Translations under genes and position numbers: made by a program
Assembly: GCF_016862935.1 (NCBI RefSeq)
Contig: NZ_BONX01000023.1
Coordinates: forward strand, 248,001 to 312,000
Length of the DNA: 64,000 nucleotides
Origin: Plantactinospora mayteni
GTDB lineage: Bacteria > Actinomycetota > Actinomycetes > Mycobacteriales > Micromonosporaceae
Reading direction: 5' to 3'
Notes under the pieces: generated by a model
The model's database searches: none
The model's input: the letters and a program-made list of their open reading frames with translations, nothing else
Told to the model about the DNA's origin: nothing
Shown: piece by piece, positions 8,073-14,566 of the stretch
Numbering within the stretch: the stretch's first letter is position 1
Layout of the letters: every line of letters starts with the position of its first letter

Positions 8073-8768
8073 GTGAAGTGGTGGCTGTGGTCGTACGTCG
8101 GAATCAGCGCGGTCGCGGTGCTGTGGTTCCTCCGGTGGAGCCGTAACACGAAGGGAATTCCCCGGATCGCGTACCTGCTGGTCGTCGTCATCCTGGTCTG
8201 GTCCCTCGCCTGGCACCTGGTCATGGCGCTCGGGATCGGTGAGACGGGCGCCGACGATCGGCGGATCTCCTGGGCGCACTACGCGGACTGGATCGTGACC
8301 GCGCCGTTGCTGCTGGTCGCCCTGGTGCTCACCGCCACGCACGCGCTCTCCGAGAAGCGGGCCGGCCTGGTGCTCACGCTGCTGCTGGGGAGCTTTCCGA
8401 TCATCCTCTCCGGCCTCGCCGCCGACCTGCTGGTGGACGAGGTGGCGCGGTTCGCGGTCTACGGCGTCGGCATGCTCGGCCTGGGCATCGTCGTCGCGCT
8501 GATCTGGGGTCCGCTGCGCGCCACGGCGGAGGCGCAGCCGTCGGCGATGGCATCGCACTTCAGGTTGACCGCGCTGGTCCTGTCCGTACTGTGGTTCTGC
8601 TTCCCGCTGGTGTGGATCCTCGGGCCGCCCGGGGTCGGGATCGTCGACGCCGAGGCCAGCGCCGTGCTCTTCGCCACGCTGTCGGCCCTGATGAAGATCG
8701 GCTGGAGTCTGCTCGACATCGGCCGGCTCCGCCGACTCTCCGACCGCGGCCTCCTGCACGTCGATTGA
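8073..8768 (+). CDS. Microbial rhodopsin with altered key residues
   Basis: 231 aa, seven membrane helices (about 3-21, 31-54, 68-90, 97-120, 126-147, 163-183, 195-216). GTG starts at 8073 or 8070 fit GGGAG at 8060-8064. Helix C reads WAHYADWIVTAPLLL and helix G LFATLSALMKIGW; both align without gaps to bacteriorhodopsin. Kept: the Schiff-base Lys208 (K216), Asp72 (D85), Thr76 (T89), Trp67, Trp73, Pro78, Trp174 (W182), Pro178 and Trp181 (W189). Changed: His69 for Arg82, Ala83 for Asp96, Ser204 for Asp212, Phe177 for Tyr185, and Pro186 and Ser196 for the proton-release Glu194 and Glu204. Retinal binding is likely. Classical proton pumping is doubtful; sensing, another ion or slow pumping are open. 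The next gene encodes a retinal-forming enzyme. Confidence 0.9.
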   Translation: MKWWLWSYVGISAVAVLWFLRWSRNTKGIPRIAYLLVVVILVWSLAWHLVMALGIGETGADDRRISWAHYADWIVTAPLLLVALVLTATHALSEKRAGLVLTLLLGSFPIILSGLAADLLVDEVARFAVYGVGMLGLGIVVALIWGPLRATAEAQPSAMASHFRLTALVLSVLWFCFPLVWILGPPGVGIVDAEASAVLFATLSALMKIGWSLLDIGRLRRLSDRGLLHVD

Positions 8769-8855
8769 ACCTTTTTCAACCTGAACCGCGCGGCGCTCAC
8801 ACACCGCGTCCGACGTTGCGCTCCGCCGAACGGCAAGGGGAGGTTGAAAAGGTTC
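8767..8855. promoter_or_regulatory. Inverted repeat spanning the rhodopsin-blh junction
   Basis: GAACCTTTTTCAACCT (8767-8782) is matched by AGGTTGAAAAGGTTC (8841-8855); the arms differ by a single T. The left arm overlaps the rhodopsin stop codon. The right arm contains the AAAAGG that would serve as ribosome site for the TTG start of blh at 8857. The 58-base loop allows pairing in mRNA, which could hide the blh ribosome site, or the arms could be halves of a protein-binding site. The AT-rich arms stand out in this GC-rich window. Confidence 0.6.
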
Positions 8856-8856
8856 A

Positions 8857-9975
8857 TTGAACACCCGCCACGACCCGATCCGACCGGACCGCCGCCGGGC
8901 GGCAGATCAGCGCCGGGCCGAGGGCCAGGACAGCCGCCGGGCCGAGGGCCGGGACAGCCGCCGGGCCGGCGGACCCGGGTACGGCCCGAGGCTGCTCCGC
9001 CGGGCCGGCGCCGCCTCCGGCCTCGTCCTGGGCGCCACGCTCACGCTGTACCCGCTCACGCTGTACCCGCTCGCCCTCTCCGAGCCGGTGTCGTCCTCGC
9101 CCCTCCCCACACTGCTCGGGCTGCTGCTCGGGCTTCCACACGGCGCGGTGGACCACCTGGTGCCGGGCTGGCTGGGGTCGGCGCGGCGGCTACCCGTACG
9201 GCTGGCCGTGCTGCTCGGGTACGCCGGCACGGCCGGTGCCGCGCTCTGCGCGTTCCTCGCCCGTCCGGCGGCGGCGCTGCTGGGGTTCCTGGTGCTCTCC
9301 GTCGTCCACTTCGGCGCCGGTGACGAGGCGTTCCGGGCCGAACGGGAGGGCGTCCGTCCGCGACTGCGGCCCTTCGGCGTACTCGCGTACGGCGGTCCGC
9401 CGGTGGTCCTGCCGCTCGCGCTCTGGCCGGAGCAGGTCGACCCGCTCCTGGAACGGGTCGCCGCCGGGTCCACGGCGCTGCTCACCGCCGAGGTACGCGC
9501 CGGGGCACTCCTGCTCACCGCGCTGGCGATCACGGTCACCGCGCTGCGTGATCTGGCCCGGGGACGCCGGGGCGACGTCGCCCAGCTCGGCGTCCTCACC
9601 GCCGTGTTCGTGGTCGTCCCGCCCACCTGTGCGTTCGGGGTCTACTTCGCGGCCTGGCACTCGCTGCGGCATGTGGCACGGCTGCTCGCCGCCGATCCCG
9701 CGAACGCGGCGTGTCTGCGGGAAGGGCGGCTGGCTCCGGCGTTGTGGCGTTTCGCCCGGCAGGCGGCGCTGCCGACCGGGATCGTCCTGGTCTCGTTCGC
9801 CCTGCTGGTCTGGTACGCCGGTCCGGCGGGGACGCTGCCCGCGGCGTTCGCCGTGCTGGCCGCGCTCACCCTGCCGCATGCCCTGGTCGTGGCCTGGCTG
9901 GACCGGCACCGCCCCGGCGGGCCACGCGACGTGGACCGGCCGGCCCGCCCGCCCGCGACCCGGAACCGTCGGTGA
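8857..9975 (+). CDS. blh: Brp/Blh-family beta-carotene 15,15'-dioxygenase
   Basis: 372 aa, multi-pass membrane enzyme. The family cleaves beta-carotene into two retinal molecules with an iron held by histidines. The expected motifs are present in order: GLPHGAVDH (92-100), VHFGAGD (150-156), WHSLRH (267-272) and TLPHALV (338-344). It follows the rhodopsin by 88 bases on the same strand, so it most likely makes the chromophore. The TTG start at 8857 has AAAAGG four bases away. The first 45 residues are an Arg-rich repetitive tail (RRAEGQDS, RRAEGRDS) from a 24-bp DNA repeat and may be dispensable. The last residues (ATRNRR) lie in the first unit of a 68-bp repeat array. Carotenoid synthesis genes are not in the window. 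Confidence 0.9.
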   Translation: MNTRHDPIRPDRRRAADQRRAEGQDSRRAEGRDSRRAGGPGYGPRLLRRAGAASGLVLGATLTLYPLTLYPLALSEPVSSSPLPTLLGLLLGLPHGAVDHLVPGWLGSARRLPVRLAVLLGYAGTAGAALCAFLARPAAALLGFLVLSVVHFGAGDEAFRAEREGVRPRLRPFGVLAYGGPPVVLPLALWPEQVDPLLERVAAGSTALLTAEVRAGALLLTALAITVTALRDLARGRRGDVAQLGVLTAVFVVVPPTCAFGVYFAAWHSLRHVARLLAADPANAACLREGRLAPALWRFARQAALPTGIVLVSFALLVWYAGPAGTLPAAFAVLAALTLPHALVVAWLDRHRPGGPRDVDRPARPPATRNRR

Positions 9976-10250
9976 CGAGGGGCAGCCGCCAGCCAGGCAC
10001 CACCAGCGGCGTAGAGCCGCCCGCGACCCGGAACCGTCGGTGACGAGGGGCAGCCGCCAGCCAGGCACCGTCAGCGGCGTAGGGCCGACCGCGACCCGGA
10101 ACCGCCGATGACGAGGGGCAGCCGCCAGCCAGGCGCCGCCAGCCAGGCACCGCCAGCGGCGTAGAGCCGCCCGCGACCCGGAACCGCCGATGACGAGGGA
10201 AGCCGCCAGCCAGGCGCCGTCAGGTGGCCGTCGCCAGCCAGCCGCCAGCT
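9954..10250. repeat. 68-bp tandem repeat array after blh
   Basis: Four units beginning CGCGACCCGGAACCG start at 9954, 10022, 10090 and 10172. The first two steps are exactly 68 bases; the third unit is 82 because AGCCAGGCGCCGCC is internally duplicated. The fourth unit decays into the 3' end of the PLP-enzyme gene. The first unit contains the blh stop codon, and each unit repeats the ATRNRR-stop sequence. The array lies between convergent genes. Confidence 0.9.
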
Positions 10251-11376
10251 ACGCGCCGCCGGCCGTGTCGAGCGCGGTGGTCAGGTCGGCGACCAGGTCG
10301 GCGGCGTCCTCGACCCCGCAGGAGAGCCGCACGAATCCGGCGGAGACGTCGTCGCCCCACTGGGCCCGCCGGTCGGCGCTGGTGTGCAGGCCACCGAAGG
10401 AGGTCGCCGCGAAGACCAGCCGGCTGGCGGTCAGGAACCGGGTCACCCGGTCGGCGTCGCCGAGGTCGAACGCGACGATCCCGGGCACCCGCCGAAGCTG
10501 CCGGCTGGCGATCGGGTACGCCGGGTCGTCGGCGAGCCCCGGCCAGCGTACGCCGGAGACGTCGGGGCGGGCCCGGAGTGTCGCCGCCACCTCCGCCGCG
10601 TTGGCGCTCTGCCTGGCCAGCCGCAGGTCCAGTGTGGCCAGTGAGCGGTGCGCCAGCCACGCGTCGAAGGCACCCGGGATCGAGCCGGTGGTGGCCCGCC
10701 AGCCCCGGATCGTCTCCAGCAGCCCGGCCGTCCGGCTGGCCACGTAACCGAGCAGCAGGTCGGAGTGCCCGGTCAACGCCTTGGTGCCGGACGCGACCAC
10801 CAGGTCGGCGCCGAGGTCCAACGGCCGCTGGCCGAGCGGTGTCGCGGTGGTGTTGTCGACCGCGAGCAGCGTACCGGCGGCGTGTGCCCGGGCCGCCAGC
10901 TCGGCGATGTCGCAGACGTCCAGACCCGGGTTGGCCGGCGTCTCGACCAGCACCAGCCGTACGCCGTCGAACGCCGGGTACGGGCCGGCGGTCGGCACGA
11001 AGTCGACCCGTACCCCGATCCCGCGCAGCGTCTCGGCGGCGAACGCCCGCACCGGGAAGTATCCGTCGGTGGGGAGCAACACCGTGTCGCCGGGCCGGAG
11101 CACCGAGAGCAGTACGGCGGTGATCGCGGCCTGCCCGCTGGCGAAGGCGAGACAGTCCCCGCCCTCCAGCTCACCGATGGCCGCCTCCAGCCCGCGCCGG
11201 GTCGGGTTGTCCGGCCGGCCGTACCCGTTGGGGGTCGCCTCCGGGCCGATCGCCGGGTCGAGATGGTAGGGGGCGGCGAAGACCGGCCCGGGCAGGAACG
11301 GCTCCCCCGGCACCGGCTCCGGCAGCCCGGCGTGTACGACCCGGGTGCCGTCACCGTAGTCCGGCCGGTCGGGCAT
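10249..11376 (-). CDS. Cys/Met-metabolism PLP enzyme (cystathionine gamma-lyase/synthase-like)
   Basis: 375 aa. The start at ATG 11376 has GGGAGG eight bases upstream; a GTG at 11409 overlapping gpsA is a weaker alternative. The PLP-binding lysine is in SGTKALTGHSDLLLG, and the substrate and cofactor regions GYGRPDNPTRRGLE and FASGQAAITAVLL match the trans-sulfuration family, which makes or breaks cystathionine and related thioethers. It is the third gene of a plsC-gpsA set, though unrelated to lipid synthesis. Exact reaction (lyase, synthase or sulfhydrylase) cannot be told from sequence alone. Confidence 0.85.
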   Translation of the reverse strand: MPDRPDYGDGTRVVHAGLPEPVPGEPFLPGPVFAAPYHLDPAIGPEATPNGYGRPDNPTRRGLEAAIGELEGGDCLAFASGQAAITAVLLSVLRPGDTVLLPTDGYFPVRAFAAETLRGIGVRVDFVPTAGPYPAFDGVRLVLVETPANPGLDVCDIAELAARAHAAGTLLAVDNTTATPLGQRPLDLGADLVVASGTKALTGHSDLLLGYVASRTAGLLETIRGWRATTGSIPGAFDAWLAHRSLATLDLRLARQSANAAEVAATLRARPDVSGVRWPGLADDPAYPIASRQLRRVPGIVAFDLGDADRVTRFLTASRLVFAATSFGGLHTSADRRAQWGDDVSAGFVRLSCGVEDAADLVADLTTALDTAGGA

Positions 11377-11405
11377 CGTGTCATCCTCCCGTGGATCGGT
11401 CCCGG

Positions 11406-12401
11406 TCACTCGGGTCTCGGCTTGCGGCTCATCAGGACGGCCATCGCGGTACGCGGGTCGGCGCCCTCGTGGCAGACCCGCTCGACCTGCTCGGTGATCG
11501 GCATCTCCACACCGTGCGCCCGGGACAGGTCCCGGATCGCCAGGCAGCTCTTCACCCCTTCGGCGGTCTGCCGGGTCGCGGTCTGCGCCTGCTCCAGGGT
11601 CTCGCCCCGGCCCAGGTGCTCGCCGAAGGTCCGGTTCCGGGACAGCGGCGACGAGCAGGTGGCGACCAGGTCACCGAGCCCGGCCAGGCCGGCGAAGGTG
11701 AGCGGGTCGGCACCGAGCGCCACCCCGAGCCGGGCCGTCTCGGCCAGCCCCCGGGTGATCAGGGTTGCCCGGGTGTTGTCGCCCAGCCCCATCGCGGTGG
11801 TCATGCCGTACGCCAGGGCGATCACGTTCTTGACCGCACCGCCCAACTCGCAGCCGATCACGTCGTCGTTGGTGTACGGCCGGAGGTACGGCGTGCTGAC
11901 CGACGCCTGCACCAGGGTCGCCCGGTCGGTGTCGGTGCAGGCGACCACGGTCGCGGCGGGCTGCTCGTCGGCGATCTCGGCGGCCAGGTTGGGGCCGGAG
12001 ACCACGACGACCCGGTCCGCGGCCACCCCGGCGGTCTCCACGATCACCTCGCTCATCCGCTTGGTGGTGCCCAGCTCGATGCCCTTCATCAGGGAGACCA
12101 GCGTCGAGTCGGGTTCGAGGTGCCGGGCCCACTCGGCCAGGTTGCCGCGCAGCGTCTGGGCCGGTACGGCCAACACCACCAGGTCGGCGCCGGTGATCGC
12201 CTCGGCGGCGTCGGTGCTGGCGCGTACCGCCGCCGGCAGCCGCAGCCGGGGCAGGTAGTCGGGGTTGGTCCGGGTGGTGCTGATCGCTTCGGCCACCGCC
12301 GGCCGGCGGGCCCAGAGCAGCACGTCCCGGCCGGCGTCGGCGAGCACCTTGGCGAAGGCGGTACCCCAGGAGCCGGCGCCGAGCACGGCAACGTGGCTCA
12401 T
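11406..12401 (-). CDS. gpsA: NAD(P)H-dependent glycerol-3-phosphate dehydrogenase
   Basis: 331 aa, usual length. It reduces dihydroxyacetone phosphate to sn-glycerol 3-phosphate, the backbone for phospholipids. The nucleotide loop is [16 protein letters not shown] at the N-terminus; the substrate site is seen as [17 protein letters not shown] with its active Lys, and [14 protein letters not shown] is characteristic. It lies directly downstream of plsC, which uses products of the same pathway. The ATG at 12401 has GGAG eight bases upstream, inside a region that shares sequence with a 42-bp repeat. Confidence 0.95.
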   Translation of the reverse strand: MSHVAVLGAGSWGTAFAKVLADAGRDVLLWARRPAVAEAISTTRTNPDYLPRLRLPAAVRASTDAAEAITGADLVVLAVPAQTLRGNLAEWARHLEPDSTLVSLMKGIELGTTKRMSEVIVETAGVAADRVVVVSGPNLAAEIADEQPAATVVACTDTDRATLVQASVSTPYLRPYTNDDVIGCELGGAVKNVIALAYGMTTAMGLGDNTRATLITRGLAETARLGVALGADPLTFAGLAGLGDLVATCSSPLSRNRTFGEHLGRGETLEQAQTATRQTAEGVKSCLAIRDLSRAHGVEMPITEQVERVCHEGADPRTAMAVLMSRKPRPE

Positions 12402-12528
12402 GCCGGCACTCCGCTTCGCTCCATGCCGCCATGAGGCACCTCGACACTGAGCCGGCTGATTCGCTCGCTTCGTCCGCTCATGCCGGCACTGAGCTGGCTG
12501 ATTCGCTCGCTTCGCTCGTTCATGCCCG
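12399..12528. repeat. 42-bp tandem repeats between plsC and gpsA
   Basis: Two near-identical 42-base units (12445-12486 and 12487-12528) share CACTGAGC, GGCTGATTCGCTCGCTTCG and TCATGCC. A partial third copy (TCATGCCGGCACT) covers the gpsA start at 12399. On the minus strand each unit reads as a short ATG-initiated stretch containing RSERIS. The second unit includes the plsC stop region. Short sequences of this AGCGAAGCGAGC type appear frequently in Micromonospora-like genomes, in my recollection. Confidence 0.75.
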
Positions 12529-13242
12529 GTCCTCGGTGCGGCGGTTCGCCTGGGCCGACCAGATCGGCGGGGGCGTCCCGCCCCGGATCTCGGCGAGCAT
12601 GTCGCGCAGCCGCAGCATGATGGCGTCGGTCATCTCGTCCAGTACGGCCTTGCTCGACCCCGCACCGACCCACCGGCTCAGGTCCACCGGCGGACCGGCG
12701 ACCACCGTCACCGGGGTACGCGGCCGGAGGCTGAACTTCTTCGTCCTCGGGTCGAAGATCCGCTGCGGCCCCCACATCACGACCGGTACCACCGGGGCGC
12801 CGGTGGCCAGGGCGAGCCGGGCGGCGCCGGTCTTGCCGCGCATCGGCCACAGCTCGGGCTCCCGGGTGGTGGTGCCCTCCGGATAGATCACGACGGCGGC
12901 ACCGGAGCGGACCGCCCGGTCCAGCGCCTCCAACGACCTGGCCGCGTCGACGGTGCCGCGCTCCACCGGGATCTGGTGGCACTTCAGCAGGATTTTGCCG
13001 ATCACCGGCACCTTGAAGACGCTCGCCTTGCCCAGGTAGCTGGGCCAGCGGCCGGCGTCGTAGATGAAGTGCGCCGAGACCAGCGGGTCGAAGTGGGAGA
13101 GGTGGTTCGGCACGATGATCACGCCACCGGACGACGGGATGTGCTCCATGCCGCGCCAGTCGCGCCGGGTCCAGACGGTCAGCACCGGCTTGACCACCGA
13201 GACGGCGAACCGTCGCCAGAACCCCAGCCTGCGCCGTGTCAC
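12520..13242 (-). CDS. plsC: 1-acyl-sn-glycerol-3-phosphate acyltransferase
   Basis: 240 aa. The GTG at 13242 with GAGGAGG five bases upstream is preferred to longer starts, and gives the normal family length. The acyltransferase motifs are NHLSHFD (NHxxxxD, catalytic His/Asp), [12 protein letters not shown] and PEGTTT (phosphate binding; EGTRS in many relatives). The enzyme adds the second acyl chain to make phosphatidic acid at the membrane. It heads a unit with gpsA, which supplies glycerol 3-phosphate. It diverges from cofC across 245 bases in which I see no marked structure. Confidence 0.92.
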   Translation of the reverse strand: MTRRRLGFWRRFAVSVVKPVLTVWTRRDWRGMEHIPSSGGVIIVPNHLSHFDPLVSAHFIYDAGRWPSYLGKASVFKVPVIGKILLKCHQIPVERGTVDAARSLEALDRAVRSGAAVVIYPEGTTTREPELWPMRGKTGAARLALATGAPVVPVVMWGPQRIFDPRTKKFSLRPRTPVTVVAGPPVDLSRWVGAGSSKAVLDEMTDAIMLRLRDMLAEIRGGTPPPIWSAQANRRTEDRA

Positions 13243-13487
13243 TGTGCCTCCTCGTCGTGCCCACCCTGACGCGGCCCGGCCGGGGCGCCACCCGCGCGTC
13301 CTGGCTCGGGTGGCGAGGTGGCACCACCCGTGCCCACCCCGTCCGGCCCGCCATCGACCCGGGCCCGGGGTGCCGCCGCCCGCAGCGAAATCATGCCTGT
13401 TCGCCCCGGGTACGGCCAGCCAGGGGTATCCCCCGGGCCGGATACGCCACACGCCGGGCGGCGGTTCCGAGCTGGCAGGATTGTCGC

Positions 13488-14132
13488 GTGGCAGAGCGGA
13501 ACTGGACCGTGGTGGTGCCGGTCAAGCGTCTCGGATCGGCGAAGAGCCGGCTGCGCGGCGCGCTCGACGGCGTACCGCACGAACTGCTCGCACTCGCGCT
13601 GGCCGAGGACACCGTCGAGGCCGTACTCGGCTGCCCGGCCGTCCGGGAAGTGCTGGTGGTGACCGGCGACCCGGAGGCGGCCCGTACCCTGGGCCGGCTC
13701 GGCGCCCGGATCGTGCCGGAGCCGCCGACCGCCGGCCTCAACCCCGCGTTCGCCCGGGGCGCGGCAGCGGTTTCCGGCGGCCCGGTGGCGGCACTCACCG
13801 CCGACCTGCCGGCGCTGCGCCCGGCCGAGCTGGCCGAGGCGCTGTGGGCCGCCGCCGGCCCCCCGGGGGTACGCCGGTTCGTCGCGGACACCCCCGGCAC
13901 CGGCACCGTACTGCTCACCGCTGCCCCCGGCGCGGCCCTGGACCCCCGGTTCGGCCCGCACTCGGCGGCGGCGCACGCGGCCTCCGGCGCCCGTCCGCTC
14001 ACCGGCGGCTGGCCGACCCTGCGCCGCGACGTCGACACCTTGGCGGACCTGCGGGTCGCGCTGGCGCTCGGGCTCGGCCGGCACACCGCCGCGGTGACCC
14101 GGGGGGCGGCCCCGGCCGGCGCCGAGCGCTGA
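13488..14132 (+). CDS. cofC: 2-phospho-L-lactate (phosphoenolpyruvate) guanylyltransferase for F420
   Basis: 214 aa. GTG start with GGCAGGA seven bases upstream; longer frames through the plsC promoter are rejected. It activates the three-carbon phosphate with GTP for coenzyme F420 synthesis (called fbiD in actinobacteria). Motifs: [14 protein letters not shown] at the nucleotide site, [10 protein letters not shown] carrying the metal-binding Asp, and [10 protein letters not shown] (DxxGxGT). Actinomycetes commonly carry cofC beside ppk and gpsA/plsC, as here. The last residues lie next to degenerate CCGAGCGCCGA-type repeats at 14133-14250. Confidence 0.93.
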   Translation: MAERNWTVVVPVKRLGSAKSRLRGALDGVPHELLALALAEDTVEAVLGCPAVREVLVVTGDPEAARTLGRLGARIVPEPPTAGLNPAFARGAAAVSGGPVAALTADLPALRPAELAEALWAAAGPPGVRRFVADTPGTGTVLLTAAPGAALDPRFGPHSAAAHAASGARPLTGGWPTLRRDVDTLADLRVALALGLGRHTAAVTRGAAPAGAER

Positions 14133-14315
14133 GCACCGAGCCCGCAGCGCAGAGAGCCGAACGGCTGAGTGCAGAGAGCCGAGCGCCGATCGGTCGAGCC
14201 CAGAGGGCCGAGCGCCGAACGGCCGAGCCCGAGCCGAGCGCCGACCGGCGGTTCCGGTGCCACCGGCCCCGTCGGGCCGACCCGCCGACCGGCCGATCGG
14301 TGTACGGTGCTGGGC

Positions 14316-14513
14316 ATGCAGGGCACGGTGGCCGACTACGACCCGCAGAGCCGGACCGGCACGCTGCTGCTCGACGACGGCACCCGAGTCAGCTTTCCGG
14401 CGACCGCCTTCGACGCCTCCGGCCTGCGCCTGCTCCGGTTGGGCCAGCGGGTCCGGCTGGAGCACGACGACTCCGGCACGCTGGTCCGGATCACGCTGCC
14501 GACCTTCCCCTGA
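14316..14513 (+). CDS. Small cold-shock-like (OB-fold) protein
   Basis: 65 aa starting at ATG 14316. The sequence [20 protein letters not shown], then [20 protein letters not shown] and RVRL, resembles the beginning of cold-shock proteins (GxVxxFDxxxxxGxI, then a QRV segment) but lacks the aromatic RNP1/RNP2 residues that bind nucleic acid. Similar short proteins occur between cofC and ppk in related organisms. The start has no strong ribosome site. Function unknown; a small OB-fold is an inference. Confidence 0.6.
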   Translation: MQGTVADYDPQSRTGTLLLDDGTRVSFPATAFDASGLRLLRLGQRVRLEHDDSGTLVRITLPTFP

Positions 14514-14526
14514 TCCGCTCGGTCAA

Positions 14527-14547
14527 GTTCATTTTCCGTTCACCGCT
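14527..14547 (+). promoter_or_regulatory. PHO-box-like direct repeat upstream of ppk
   Basis: Two 11-base units, GTTCATTTTCC (14527-14537) and GTTCACCGCTG (14538-14548), begin with GTTCA exactly 11 bases apart. This matches the spacing and core of Streptomyces PhoP boxes (GTTCACC repeats every 11 bases). It sits 20-40 bases before the ppk GTG. In Streptomyces, ppk is a known PhoP target, which supports the assignment. Confidence 0.55.
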
Positions 14548-14566
14548 GCCGGGGAATGATGGGGTG

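Noticed and set aside
9954-10250. CRISPR array
   Set aside because: Repeats are contiguous 68-bp units without unique spacers, and no cas gene is present.
12520-13452. 310-codon version of plsC
   Set aside because: The first 70 codons read through the divergent promoter region, have no family similarity, and a strong ribosome site precedes GTG 13242.
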